Source: Hermodice carunculata (Eukaryota > Annelida > Polychaeta > Eunicida > Amphinomidae). Taken from it: a DNA stretch of 64,000 nt. Of this stretch, positions 22,705 through 35,269 are shown piece after piece. The notes under the pieces were generated by a model. That model did not search any database, had not been told where the DNA came from, and saw only the letters and a list, made by a program, of their open reading frames with translations. Numbering within the stretch: position 1 is the first letter of the stretch; every line of letters begins with the position of its first letter. A program made the translations under genes and the position numbers. The stretch lies in contig OZ026617.1 in the NCBI GenBank assembly GCA_964020975.1, forward strand, positions 33,086,843 through 33,150,842, given 5' to 3'.

Positions 22705-23925
22705 ACGATACATGCAGCTGAATGATGGGTATAAATTAAATTTAAATATTCTTTTATCACTTATTCTAAACTCATGCTCTCATTTTTTAAAGTTAAAGAT
22801 AGATTTCATATTTGCCTATGTAAAATAATATGATAAATGTTTCAACTGTAAAATATGCAGAAATGTAAAGTTAAAAAATTGAAATGCCTTGCAATGAAAT
22901 TTATTACAATTTTATATTCTTTAACAAATGTTGATCTAGATAATAATGTGCAAGTGAAATATTATTACCATTTGACTTTCTGCTGTCATCATGTTCATTG
23001 TGGAGCCTATCAAATTCAAAGTCTCACTAGGACCACCATGGAAATAAGTTGTTAAAACTTTCTGGTGCTATCCTAGGCTCTTTTCAACACTAATTGTATG
23101 TATTACAGTCCAATGTAATTATATGAACCTGAATAAAATCAATCAATCAATCACTAATTGAAAAAAGTTCAAAAACATATCTAAGCTTTAAATGTTTCCC
23201 ACAAAATTGCTGTCAAATGATATTATGGGCTACTGTTTTATAACAGTATAATAACACTTCATAATCATATCCGAAATCTTGTATATTAATGCCCGAGTTC
23301 TTTGTCTTTGATTCTTTTATGTAATGGACCGAACCTCTGTTGAAACTAGGTGTAACATACAAGTCAACTATTTTTCCTAGGTGGTCCTTGCGGAAGCGGA
23401 TGTTTATCATCCTTAGCAGGGTCACCCTGACTACAATTTTTGCATGGTAATTCCATTCTCACTATTATGTATCCTGTTTTTGTCATATTATATGTTTTTG
23501 TGCAATTACCAAAATGTGTACAATGTATTCACTTCTATGTCCAAAAAGATGAATCCAAATCTGAATCTGAATCATTACACCCCTGGTCTTGTTGGTAACC
23601 ATGTACATGTCACCACCCCCCCCCCACCCCCACTCCCTTCATGTTGGATTTGCTGTCATCAAAATTTGAAATCTACATGGCAAACAGTACAAGTTAGCCA
23701 CATGACATCTTAGTTTTTAGCTCACAGAGCATTGCAAAACTTTCTATACAGTAACAAATACGCCGGAGGTATTTCATGGGTGCACCTTGTACAACATATA
23801 CAGTATGCCTTAACTTTATGCCATACTCACTCACTCAGTCAGTGGGTAAAGGATATATCCCTATACAGTAGTTTTTGCATCTTCAGACAATACAAATATC
23901 AGACTTTCAAACCAGGCATGCTGAC
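22705..23925. other. Intron 2 sequence, no gene seen
   Basis: AT-rich. Contains AATAAAATCAATCAATCAATCA near 23130, which looks like the tail of an old element, and a C-rich stretch near 23610-23635. No supportable gene. Confidence 0.5.
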
Positions 23926-23931
23926 ACTTAA

Positions 23932-24175
23932 ACTCATTCCATACCAGTCCCTGATTTTTCTGTATATTTACCTGGATTTAAGACGACAATTCCATATTTA
24001 AATTCTTCATGAAAAGAGCTTTCATTCAAGTACCAACATGCCTATAGTCTTAAGTCAGTGGTTCTGGCACTGCCTGGCAAGTCATGCTGCAGCTGCCCTT
24101 GTGGCAGCTGCAGCATGACTTGCTAGGCAGTGTCAGAACCACTGACCATGGCCTGCAACCATAGTATGGAATGAG
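23932..24175. mobile_element. TTAA-flanked palindromic MITE, variant with different palindrome
   Basis: Flanked by TTAA (23928-23931 and 24176-24179), with ends ACTCATTCCATAC / GTATGGAATGAG. Carries the family block GAGCTTTCATTCAAGTACCA then ACATGCCTATAGTCT. The GTCAACAGC palindrome is replaced by an unrelated 93-bp one (24054-24146): GTCAGTGGTTCTGGCACTGC ... GCAGTGTCAGAACCACTGAC, with an inner GGCAGCTGCAGCATGACTTG arm. Confidence 0.8.
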
Positions 24176-24179
24176 TTAA

Positions 24180-27100
24180 TAGAAAACTTTTCCGGGCAGA
24201 TCTGATTCTGTAATTCTCATTTAATTTCAGACAAATGTTCTGATCAGTTAAACATAAAATCCATCACTAGCATAGAATCATTTTAATCTACACTCCAACA
24301 ATCACTGAAATAGAATCATTCAAATGTATAGTTCATTGCTATTACAGCATGACCTAAGCATAAAATCTATCATTGGTACATGTACTACAGAATTCCTTAC
24401 ATGTCAACAGAAAATCACTGGTAAGGAATTATTCAAACATAAAATCTGTCTGTAGTATGGAATGACTAAAATACAGTATGCAAGTTCTGTACCAATTTCA
24501 CTTTTGATTCAAAGATAGTATTAGTGTATCTTTCAAAGAAGCACATTATCATCATTTTCATATTAAGTGTACTCTGTTTTATCCCCCAACTCTGTTGTGT
24601 ATAATGGTAAACATTAATCTGTGTCTGCCAAAGGCAGTGGGCTAGTAGACTTACATGTGTGCTTGTGAAACTTACTTCCAGATGGAATATTATCTTTTGT
24701 CATTCATAGGCATTCCGCAAATCCCCTCCCTGTGATAGGGTTTGCCTTTAATAAGAGCCTGTACACATTACAAGTAGCTTAAGTTTGAATTTAGGTGATT
24801 TTGTTTGTGTTTTTATCCATCTAATTTGCCATATTGGACTCAGAATAAACTACACGGAGCAGAATTATCAGGAATTTGATGGCCCCAGTCAGCCAGGCCG
24901 GGAGAGCCATTGGCTGCAGTAGCGCCGCCGTGGTTCATTCTCTGATTGAAGCGATCAGGAAAAAATAATAGATCTTTTTGAATTGGTGTGGGATTGCTGT
25001 CAGCCAATCAGAGCCAGAAGTGTAAACAAACCAATACAACATACTGGCTCTACAGGTGTTCCCTGTGGGTGGAGTTTTCATTCCTAAGCAAACATATCCA
25101 GCAAATTTTTTTATCACAGTTTGTATCTTGTAATGTGGAAACAAGTTTGGTGACATTCATAGAAAAAGCTACAGGAAAAGTTATCATAGTTTTGCGACTG
25201 AGAATGAATCTCGGGTTACGGTGCAACCCCTCTCAAACAAAATGAGCATGTCCCGACACATGAGCTCTTACCATGCCACCAGTAGTTGTGTGTTTCCGTG
25301 TCTATGTAAATATAAATCAGTGTGTCGTTTTATCGTGATGCTGTTGATCATATTTTGTCACACATAAACTTAATGTAAATCACTTTTTTTTTGCCTGTTG
25401 GACCAGTTTCCAAGTATGATTATGGAGTGCCATAAAATATCATCTGCCTGGCGTGCATCCGTGATAACATAATTCAATCAACTACATGGGTCGAGAGCAA
25501 TGTCAGGCCTGCACATATCATGATAAATCAAAAATCTGATGAGACGGCCAGGTATTTAACAGTTCAAAGTACCTGCACAAAGGCAACTTTTCTGTTATAT
25601 ACAATTAATAGACATAAGCAAAATTCACTTCTCACTTCCTGATCTTGTTCATGATAATCTGCATTGTAAAATCTGTTATCAACATCTGTTTCTGAAGCGA
25701 AGCCAGTCTCTGTTCACGCACATATCCATGAAGCCTTGCAATATCACTATTTGTGTTCCCAATCTTTTCAAATATTAAATGCACTTCCAAACTTTGTGTT
25801 CGTCTAAAAATACAAAGGAAAATGGCAAGTTTGGTTAACTTATCCCAGAAAAGTTTCGTGGATCCCTTTACTCCACAACTACATGGTGTTGGATTGAATT
25901 TTAGGCCTCAAAGCAAGCTCAGCATCTGCATAAAATTTTGCGATTCACTGGATAGGCCTGAATGATGGAATATTTTGTGCACTCTCATTTCCAATTTAAA
26001 GCTCTGAATGAGGACAATCTTCACTTGGCAGTGTAGGGCCCACTTTCCATGAGCTTACACAACCATGCGCACCTCAATGAAACTATGTCTCCCATGCCCT
26101 GGATTAGTACTGTAGCCTGCGTAGTAGCAAGATATAGGACATCTAGTGCTGGCACAAAATAAAGCAATCACGCATCATGTATAAGATGACAAATCTGTTT
26201 TGTTTTTTCATTCTTTTAACCTAGATGTGTGCCCCCCCCCCCACCTACCACCTGTGACTTGTGACACATTTCACTAGTCAATTTTTTCCTTCTTTGTCGG
26301 CAGCACTGGGCTACAGTGCAACTTTCTGACTGTCTACATGAAATACAAATAAATAGTGTGTGTGTGTGTGAAATGCATGAGTGAACAGCAAGAACAACAG
26401 AAAGTCACTGTCCTGCAAACTTTGATCAATTTGAATAAAATGTATATTCCACCACTGACAGAGCATTTCAGAGTTAAAGCATGTAAAGCATTAAGTGCGA
26501 CTGACAAACTTTCTCTTTTTTAGCATTTTTCATAGAAAGTGTATCCCTGGTTTCTGAGGGCAGGTTTTACGGAAAATCTTCCTAGTGTATTTCTTTGTAA
26601 AATACCCACACCGTTGCAGGACATCAGGCAAGATCACTGGGGCCTGACTTGTGTATTCAGTTATTAACAGGCCAAGTAAGCCATTGTTCTTGTATACTCC
26701 CACATGGGTTATTGCACTGCACTTTTTTCCCTTTAGTTCCATTTACAATCTTTTTAATCATTGTCACAACAATCAGCAAGCCCCAATGCCAGATGTCTGA
26801 ACTTGTTTAAGTGCTGTAAATTGCTTTATTTTCATGTGTATAAACTTTCAAGGTTTTTATATTTTTGACATTTCATTGTAGTTTTTATTTCACTGTCTGG
26901 ACATAACTCCCATTCAAACAATGTTAAAATATTACTTCACAGTGTTTTTATTTTCACGGTTTTGTGCCATCAGCAAAATAAGAAAAAGTAAGAGTACAGC
27001 GAAATTAAAGCAATTTACAGTAGTCTAAGACGGTAAAAAGTATTTGTATTTGTCTTTTTCACTTTGAACATAATGAAAAAGAAAATATAAAAAATTATTA

Positions 27101-28800
27101 AAAAAAATAAATAAAAGAAAATATGAGGCCACTTGAATAAATTTCCCTAATTGTTACTGAAGAGAGTATATGTTTGGAGTTTGTTACATTTGGCCATTAA
27201 TTTATAAACTGTTAATTCAGCAGGCATAAAAACTGAATCTTGTGCAGAAACAAATGGCAAGCCATACACAGCTAGATCTACACTGGACTGAGGCAGACAA
27301 ACAGCTGTTATTTTTGGAAACAGCAAGTTTTCTTGTTTAATACGGTTTACAAAATGCCCAGAGTTGTGCTATGCCCTTAAAACTGAACATGCAAACAGTT
27401 ATTCACTGAGCCTGGGATGAGATGTTTGCAGCAAATCAGTTCAAATATATTTGATACATGTAAAGATACTTACGCCAACGTCCCATGTTATGGTGTATAT
27501 GTACTTCTCTCCAAAGTTTTAGTTTGACCAACAAATGTAAGTGCCAAGTCTCTATATCAGTGAGTATGTACGTGTAGCTGATTGGTCCCTTATTCATGAA
27601 GTGTATGTTTAAATGGTTCTGTTGACTATACCCACCTGTACATGCATACAGACCTGTTAACATGGTTAAACACTACTTCAAAAGACTCAGACTTTATGTT
27701 GATTTGGAAAAGCTTCAAAAACAATAGTCTTTGACACATTGCTGAGATAACTTTGTATCTGGGGTCTTCACACCAACAATGCACATTTTTCCCTTTCAGT
27801 CTCAGATAAATGCACAAAGGAAAGTAGATCACCAGATCTCACCCAAAACAAAAACAGAGGCGGTACTTTACAAAGAACTTCCAATATACAGGAAGAGACT
27901 ATTATCATTCATAACTATGGAATGTTCATTTTTTTTTTAGTTAACCTGACCAAAGCTGTTTAAGTGTCTGTGGGTCAGATGTCATATCCACTCCTCCACT
28001 GAAATATCCTTTTCCTTAACCCTTTACCATTTCTCCCTTAAAGCAACTGAATGTCCAATATCACCCACTTTACCGTTTCTTCTTTTTTGTCCTTAAAATT
28101 TGTAGCAAACGGAATTTCAAGACATTTTACAAAGGAATTACAGATGACCTCAATAAACAGGACTTGCTCACATGATTATTAGATCATACCTGATCAAAAT
28201 CATAAAACCAATAGAAGTGAAACTGTTGCATTTTCAAATACATGTATGTATTCCAATACAGAGAGCCTGTTCCCAATGGAAGTAAATTAATGTCCATTGA
28301 TATGTTCCAAATTTTACGCCAGCTGGCAGAGTAACTTAATATGAAAAACGTTCAATGTTAGCTTGAAACATTAAATACACGTAATCAACCTTTTTTTTAA
28401 GAAGTATACTAGACATATCATTGCATTCAAGATGGCATCATGTGCAATTAATAATCCTTTCCTGACTAATTATTTTCTTTCCTCCAAACCACACTGCAAC
28501 AGCACTTGTCCCCATATTGTCTGTTTTTTCTAACCTGTACCATACCCAGCTTCTGTTGCACATGGCATTCAATTCCGGGAATGTATAGCACCTTTATCAT
28601 TCCATGAACATGTCATGTATTGTAAGCTTCTGACTGGTTGATACAGCAGGATTTTCTTATGTGTCATGCTTGGAAAAATAATGTTATCTGCCACCTACCA
28701 CCCAGGGGCAGCACACGTTGCTAATGCATAGTTTTGCTATTTATTTATATGGTTGATTCAATAAAATGTGGGTGATTTGAAAAATGGTGTTTATTCTATC
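24180..28800. other. Intron 2, mostly unannotatable
   Basis: No exon with splice borders recognised. The stretch 24840-25000 is GC-richer (GCCAGGCCGGGAGAGCC, GTAGCGCCGCCGTGG) and non-repetitive within the window, so it could be a conserved non-coding element. The rest is AT-rich, with poly-C near 26230 and a short TG run near 26357. Confidence 0.45.
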
Positions 28801-28832
28801 ATCTTCAGTATTATAAAATATATACATGATAA

Positions 28833-28968
28833 AGGTGCCCTCGGACCCAGGTAGCATGAAGAATTTTGAATCTTTGACCAGGAATGTCAACCCAAGTCAA
28901 AGCTGACAGTTGACATTCCTGACCTAATGTCCATAATTCTTCATGTTACCTGGGTCCAAGGCCATCAC
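28833..28968. repeat. Inverted-repeat element (fold-back)
   Basis: Left arm GGACCCAGGTAGCATGAAGA and GACCAGGAATGTCAAC pair with GTTGACATTCCTGACC and TCTTCATGTTACCTGGGTCC on the right. AT-rich borders (TATTATAAAATATATACATG / TTATATAATATATGTG) may be the remains of termini. No transposase; superfamily unknown. Confidence 0.75.
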
Positions 28969-28997
28969 TTATATAATATATGTGTGCTGTGTCTGTG

Positions 28998-29081
28998 TCT
29001 GTATACATACATGTATATACATACATAAATACATACATACATACATACATACATACATACATACATACATACATACATACA
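28998..29081. repeat. (TACA)n microsatellite
   Basis: About 20 ATAC units. A (GT)n tract of 26 bp follows at 29258-29283. Confidence 0.97.
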
Positions 29082-29367
29082 GGGTTTTCATATATAACAT
29101 GCATCAAATTATTTGCTACTAATGAACAAGAAGTAAATAAGTTTCAGTACTCAAGTTTGACATGCACTAGGGATCATCAATTCTTACATTCCCTGGCCTG
29201 GGGCAACTGAAGTTCCAATTAAGAGATTGAGACTTTTTTTTGTTGCGGTTCTGTTTTGTGTGTGTGTGTGTGTGTGTGTGTGTCTTTTGGTAAAATCGAT
29301 TTTGTACACTTCTTCATTTTGTATTATGTAATACCATATATCTGATATTTGTATCTGCTGTTCTTAT

Positions 29368-31018
29368 CAGGGTTCGACAATTCCTATGATCCGACGTTCC
29401 GGGACAAGCTAAAGCTCTTCTCGGACAAGTGACTTTCAAATTCAACTTGTCCTGCGGACAAGCTAATTTTTTCGTTTTTTAACTGGACTGAAATTACGTC
29501 TGTTTGCATGCACGGCAACATAATGATGAGCAGTCAGAGCCTTCGCGACTGTGTGTGTTGGCGATTACTGTGGTCCGTGTGAACAGAACATAAACACCAA
29601 TGCAAGCATGTGCGTGGGGACGCCAATGCGCAATAGGTGATGATAATCCCCTGGCCTAAAGTAAACAATCCAGGTTTAAACAATTACATGGTCAGCAGGT
29701 GTATTCAACAGGACTTGATTACCAACTTGATTTCTGTCAAAACAAGCAGGTATTTTGACCGTTGCGTGCATACGACGACGAGATCAAAGGTACCAGCAGT
29801 CATGCATTGGGGCTTATTGGCTTTCGCCCGTACCGGGGCAAGGTCACAGCACCTCACCGTCAGTCTTATCTGCCCGAACGATGACAAAGGAACATCAAAA
29901 AATTTTTTAACTTGCATGGCGAATTCTTGAGCAAATTAGCATCAAAGACAATTTATCGGTGGGCTCTAAAAGTGTTGGAGAGATCATGTGATGGTGCCGC
30001 AAGTTGACTTCCCGGCCAAGCAAAACACACATCTGCCAGTCACACGCAAGTGACCGCGTGGAGTAATCTACGGTGAACGGAGCATCATGCTGAGTGATCT
30101 GTCACACATTCGGCATTTTTCTCTATCCCCCTACCTTTGCGTATTTGCCTGTGACTCCAAGTAATTGTTGCTATAAACACTGGAATCTTTATTTTCGCAT
30201 GCTGCAATTAAAAAAAAAAAAGCTTCCCGTTTGTGTGTTCCCTCCGTAAATTACGGCATATTCACACATGTTCACTGGGCGGAAGCCATGATGAAAACAC
30301 TGCAGCACGAGCCGCGATTGGCTCATTTTTGCATGTGACTCAATTGACCAATCGGGTGATGTGTTGTGCGTCAGGCCACATGGCCAAAGCAGCTGTTTGT
30401 GTACAGTTGCAGGAAAGAAGCAAAGATGTTGACGGTGCGCACGCTCGATTTCTGATTTGAAATATTAAAATTTTCTTTTTGAATTTTATTTAAGAACACC
30501 GTTTATTACGAGGAACTTGCCAATACTGTATACGCAAATTTACCACGATGTACCGATAGCGTTCATGGTAGGTACGCAAACGATATGCATCCCATCACGG
30601 CATCAGAGGCAGCGAGAAAGGATCCTGAAACCAATGCAACTATTTTAATCGTTATTTAAGTTTAACCGGGATACGGACTCCTATCGTCCCAGAAATTACA
30701 ATGTATTTTTCATCGTTAGTCACCCCATGCAAATAGCTTACTTTTTTAATTTGTATTTTTAATGTTTTGCCAGTTTCACTGTCGAACAGTTGCAGCTTGA
30801 ATCGTAAAATTTGACATTTTTGTGCGAGTTTGCAAGCGACAATACGCGGCAAATATATTTTAGGGTAAATGGTTTGTGTGGGCCTTAGCATTGTGTTTGA
30901 AAAAAACGATGTTTATAGAAGTTTTATCAGGACAAGTGGATTTTGTACGCGGACAAGTGGATTTTGAAATTTACTTGCCCTGCGGACAAGTGATTTTTAA
31001 AAAAATTGTCGAGCCCTG
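29368..31018. mobile_element. Non-autonomous hAT-like element, 1.65 kb
   Basis: Terminal inverted repeats CAGGGTTCGACAATT and CAGGGCTCGACAATTTTT, flanked by a perfect 5-bp duplication CTTAT (29363-29367 and 31019-31023). Subterminal GGACAAGTGATTTT/GGACAAGC motifs repeat at both ends. CAGGG ends with 5-bp duplications fit the hAT5-type group. About 1 kb of the interior (29530-30600) is also present, inverted, inside the element at 40333-42172. No transposase-like frame found; short ORFs shared by the two copies follow DNA homology only. Confidence 0.8.
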
Positions 31019-31180
31019 CTTATGTATGTATATGTATATATATATGTCTAATAAATAGATGTGAATCTTGAATCCTGAAATCCTGTGCATGTGTGTGTGC
31101 CTGCCTGCCTGCTTGTGAGAGAGAAAGAGACTTTTCCCAAAATCACATGATCAACTAATCTATAATGTAGTTTGGATATA

Positions 31181-31359
31181 CAGTGGTACCTCTTTTGAGA
31201 GACCGCCCCTACGGAGGGTCAAAATGTGGTCTCTCAAAAGAGATGGTCTTTCATTAGAGGTACAACAACCTGGAAAAGATAGCACAGTGTTCTGAGAGAG
31301 CGGTCTTAAAAAGATATGCCGTCTCTCATTAGAGGGGTCTCTCAAGACAGGTACCACTG
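31181..31359. mobile_element. TA-flanked MITE (Tc1/mariner-like), CAGTGGTACC family
   Basis: 179 bp between TA dinucleotides, with terminal inverted repeats CAGTGGTACCTCTTTTGAGA / CAGTGGTACCTGTCTTGAGA. The interior consists of diverged copies of the AGAGACCNC motif. No coding capacity. Confidence 0.85.
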
Positions 31360-31722
31360 TAGTGGTAATCCAGGAAAAATATGTTTAGAATACAACGGGA
31401 TTCCCCATGGAATATGACTTGAGGATGAACATATGTACCTCATGATTTATTTATAGCATGTTTCATCTGCAGCCGATTCCATGTCAATAATAAGCTATGT
31501 TGCACATTTTTCAATTTCATATGTTCCTCCACACAACTGCAAATATTATGACACCCACAGCACACTGGGGTCAGTAAATGTGGATGTAACATTACATAAT
31601 TAGTAGGCTTGAGCTTGCTTCCACTAATAATCATTAAACTAAGATTCACCTCTAAACATAACTACTTTCCCTGATGTGATGCATCTGTAATATCAATGTA
31701 AACACGCAACTGAACATATTAA

Positions 31723-32039
31723 CCACTCCTTCCCAGGCAAGGTTACCAAAATCACACATGAAAAAGAACATTTGATAGCACAAAAGGACACAGGTACGGG
31801 TAGATCAGAATCAATACAAACATGACGCCCCTCAAATGCAGTTCCTTTCTATATTTATTATGTTTATTTTATCTTAACCATCAAGGATCTGGGGCTAATA
31901 TGTGGCATCAATGTTCAGCAGGTGCCCTGTATATTGATTACATTTATCTTTACCATCAGGGTCAACTTTCCTTGCACTGTCCTGGCAGCAGTGAACCACC
32001 AGTATGCCCAGGAAAGCTGTTGATTCAGTCTCATAAGGG
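31723..32039. mobile_element. TTAA-bounded palindromic MITE, diverged
   Basis: TTAA at 31719-31722 and 32040-32043. The right part, GGAAAGCTGTTGATTCAGTC then TCATAAGGG, matches the family, and the left palindrome arm is reduced to GGTCAACTTTCCTTGCAC. It is longer than the 231-bp copies and may contain an insertion. Confidence 0.55.
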
Positions 32040-32730
32040 TTAACAAGTTGTCTTGTGCAGGTACCTATTTTAGCTGTCAACAGCCATGGGCTGCCCGGAA
32101 TAGCATTATTGACTGCCAAGAAACCCAGGCAGCTATTCTTCAAACCTGTCAGCTGCTTTTGGCAATACTTTAACTGCTAACTTCAGGGTCATCAATCGTA
32201 GATTCCTGGTACTTTTTGACAGATGTTATTCTGAAATTTTTTGCCTCCAGTGGTAGCGAGTCCACGAGAACTGAATTTATTGCATGCAAAATTCATGCAT
32301 GTAACCTTTATAAACCTTATGTCCTCTGGTCTTTCGTGACTTTACCAGGAAAAACTGTGCTGTTTCTTCTGCTTTTACATGTTTTATGCCTGGATCAATA
32401 CAGACCAAAGATATACTTGGAGAAATAATTACACTGGTTATCGTGATGTAGGGTCCTAAGGTGAATTTTCAGGGTACGCTGAGTGATTTTGGTCAATGCT
32501 TGACTGTTCGGTGTCTTCACACTTTAATTAATTCAATATTGGGCAGTTTTGTCAGCAAAACTGATATTTTTCAATGCTGTTTGGATTAAAAATTATTTCT
32601 GACATCACAACCATGGGGCACCAAGTCAGCACCACGAAAACTCTGATGCCCCCAAAACTGGCGAAGCCATCATACATAATACTATAGGTTCATCCAGGTA
32701 AAAATAAATATGTTTTGAACTAATCTATAT

Positions 32731-32735
<5 letters not shown>

Positions 32736-32767
<32 letters not shown>
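32736..32767. repeat. (TA)n microsatellite
   Basis: Sixteen TA units directly downstream (minus strand) of the exon 2 donor. Confidence 0.95.
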
Positions 32768-32769
<2 letters not shown>

Positions 32770-32796
32770 ATCTTCATGTAATTTGTATGAACTTAC

Positions 32797-32960
32797 CATT
32801 TAAGACAATCCCATTCTTTGGAACTGTGGCTGAGGCCCCGCCTGGTGGTGGAACAACAGTTACTGCTGTTATTGCAGGGCCGCCATTCTTCTCTCCAGCT
32901 GTACCATTAGGGGGTGCCACGGTCTCTGTGGTTGGTGTACTTCCCTCAGAGCTTCCAACT
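32797..32960 (-). CDS. ACSBG: ACSBG coding exon 2, low-complexity N-terminal segment
   Basis: Codes for residues 45-99, running VGSSEGSTPTTETVAPPNGT and ending GIVLN. It is rich in Gly, Pro, Thr, Val and Ala and probably disordered. The acceptor is CTTTGCAG|A; another AG two bases further would shift the frame. The donor is AATG|GTAAGT. The final G joins GT of exon 3 to make Gly before PDEIIPSE, so reading continues without a gap across a 17-kb intron. I recognise no domain here. A (TA)n tract at 32736-32767 sits just past the donor. Confidence 0.8.
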
Positions 32961-33248
32961 CTGCAAAGGAAACAAGCCACGTGTATGCCTTTACTCTACC
33001 ACATTTACACAGTCATACTGATATACATAATTGAACCTCCTGTTGTCAACTAAGTTTTTTTCTCATTGTTGTATCTTTGCAATTTTTATATCAGAATTAG
33101 GAAGTACATTTGATTCATATACATACTTTTTGTGGGTGCCCAGTACCTTCAAACTCATACATTCTTATTTCAGTTACAACCATTTTTCCTGCTCAAAATA
33201 GCTTATCAATTTGACTGCATTCATGTACAGATCATAAATGTACAGATA

Positions 33249-33601
33249 CAGTGAAACCTCATTATAACGACACTCAGATACAGTGGTACCTGCTCTAAAG
33301 ACCACCTCTCGTGAGAGACCACATTAGTTTTTAAGACCACCCTTTCAAGACACTGGTCTTTTATTTCTTTGTTAATTTACCTGCAATGAAAGACCACCTG
33401 TCATATGTGACCATTTTTGTCTGGCATTAGGGGTGGTCTTAAATTGCAGGTACCACTGTATCTGACATATTCAATATAATGACACAAATTTTCATGGAAA
33501 AAGTTTATTTTCTGTGTTATACGATTCATTTATCTGACATATTCAGTTATCTGACACATTTCTTTAGGAACAGATGGTGTCATTATAATGAGCTTTCACT
33601 G
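33249..33601. mobile_element. pogo/Tc1-mariner-like MITE interrupted by another MITE
   Basis: Starts TA|CAGTGAAACCTCATTATAAC and ends CATTATAATGAGCTTTCACTG|TA. Inside is TCTGACATATTC repeated with TTATCTGACA motifs. A second MITE (33281-33458) interrupts it at a TA. A related uninterrupted copy is at 58572-58733. Confidence 0.8.
33281..33458. mobile_element. Nested CAGTGGTACC MITE
   Basis: 178 bp with ends CAGTGGTACCTGCTCTAAAG / CAGTGGTACCTGCAATTTAA, flanked by TA on each side (33279-33280 and 33459-33460), inserted within the element at 33249-33601. Confidence 0.88.
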
Positions 33602-33835
33602 TACTTTGATTTTGACTCCAGTGAAATGTACAGAGGACGTGGATCCTGAAAGTGAAAGCATAACTCTAATCACAGAGAACAATGACCAAAAGCCCAAGAG
33701 GAAACAGTGTTGGTAAACCTATAGATATTTTGAATGGTACAAATTGTACCCCGCTGGGTCAACAGTGCTGATATACATGATATGCCTACAACATGTACAA
33801 TGACCATATAAAGTATACAGTGTCACCTGACTTAA

Positions 33836-34066
33836 CTCATTCCACCCTGATGACGCTTTTTCCCGCTAATATCTAAATGTCGTCTGCTAATTGTATTTTA
33901 CTAATTTAGGGATTATTTTTCAATATTTTGGATGAAACTTGCATGGAAGATCATTCCAAATTATATGCCCATGGTCAACAGCTTTCCTTGGCGCGCTCTG
34001 GGCGCATTGCGCCCAGAGCGCGCCAAGGAAAGCTGTTGACTCAGTCTCCTATCAGGGTGGAATGAG
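33836..34066. mobile_element. TTAA-flanked palindromic MITE with perfect 67-bp palindrome
   Basis: 231 bp, exactly the length of the 1100 copy. Flanked by TTAA (33832-33835 and 34067-34070), ends CTCATTCCACCCTGA / TCAGGGTGGAATGAG. Its centre, 33974-34040, is a perfect palindrome with 33-nt arms and a single T between: GTCAACAGCTTTCCTTGGCG then CGCTCTGGGCGCA, and its complement. Confidence 0.88.
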
Positions 34067-34363
34067 TTAACACTCTCCACCTTGAATTAAGACTCAGTCA
34101 ACTAAATGCCAAGGAAATTTGATGATCTGGGACACGAGATCTTGATTAGTCCCACTTACAATTCTCAGTCAAATTGTCTTCTCATCATCAATTTTGAAAT
34201 TTGTTGGAAACACTAAAGCAGATGATATTTCACCACCACCCAGTTTTGGTTGGTTGGTAAAGGGTTACAGACCACCTTACACGGGATACCATCATATATT
34301 TTGAACACTACCTTTACATGACACAAAAGTCTGTTTCTCTTCTTTAAGTTAACCTGTGTTTAA

Positions 34364-34595
34364 GCCCTTAAAGCGCTGATTTAAGATTGAGTCAACAGCT
34401 TTCCTTGGGATACTTTGCTCACAATCCGCACAAAGTGTCCCGAGGAAAGCTGCGGACTAAGACTACTTTTTGCTTTAGACTAGGCTTGCTGGTATTTGAA
34501 TGAAAGGTATCTTCATGAATAATTTGAATCTTTTAACCATTATATCTTTAACAGTGATGAGAAAGCAACTATAGCTGTGATGAGCACTTTAAGGG
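34364..34595. mobile_element. TTAA-flanked palindromic MITE, full-length copy
   Basis: TTAA at 34360-34363 and 34596-34599. Ends GCCCTTAAAGCGCTGATT / CCCTTAAAGTGCTCATC. Opposite orientation to the 1100 copy, with the same internal block GGTATTTGAATGAAAGGTAT. Central arms GTCAACAGCTTTCCTTGGGA and CCGAGGAAAGCTGCGGAC surround GATACTTTG...CAAAGTGTC. Confidence 0.85.
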
Positions 34596-34599
34596 TTAA

Positions 34600-34715
34600 G
34601 ACCACCTGCAGTATGAGACCACCGGTGGCAGCATGGGCAGTCTTTAACAAAGGGACCACTAACTCACCAAAGCCACCTCTTTCAGAGCAACCAGAGCTCC
34701 ACGTATCATGGCTTA
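34600..34715. repeat. CAGTGGTACC-family MITE fragment
   Basis: AGACCACCTGCAGTATGAGA and CCACCTCTTTCAGAGCAACC resemble MITE interiors. It lies directly after the TTAA element. Confidence 0.45.
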
Positions 34716-35269
34716 ACCCTGTAAGTGTTTACACAGTATATGTATGTGCCTGACCATCAAAAGAAAATACATAAAAGTGCCTTTTGAAATATGTCAACAG
34801 TCTTGACAAAAATATGAATCGGCATGATGTTTACATTCCTATGCTAACGAGTCATACCACAGATATCAGGATATATTAGGCACCAGTCTACTGTTTAAGC
34901 TTTGTGCGTAATTTCTACCAAACACTAATTATATGACCACAAGAGAAGAAGTTTCACCGGTCACTTTATTGCCTGAGTGTGGACAATGAGCCTGCAAACA
35001 AACACATTTGGACACAACCTGACTCTGCTGTTTTGTATACCATTTCACAGAGACGAGCTCATACCAGTAACAGGCCCCACCAGTATGTAAATTTTATTTT
35101 TGTCTGCATGTATGTCACATCATGTGATAATTCCATTGCAACTGTATACCACCAGGAATTGGTTCTGGAAAAAAAGACACCATTACATACACAGTGTAGC
35201 ATGTTATTCTATCATACTTTTTCCATAACAATGATATACACCACCAGTGACAGATCGATTAGCCCTCTC

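Noticed and set aside
30233-30460. 75-residue ORF, similar to a minus-strand ORF at 40861-40604
   Set aside because: Similarity follows from the shared transposon interior; there are no start context, splice signals or recognisable domain.
29368-31018. Retrovirus-like or LTR element
   Set aside because: Ends are short inverted repeats with a 5-bp duplication, not direct LTRs, and no gag or pol-like sequence was seen. No such element was recognised anywhere in the window.
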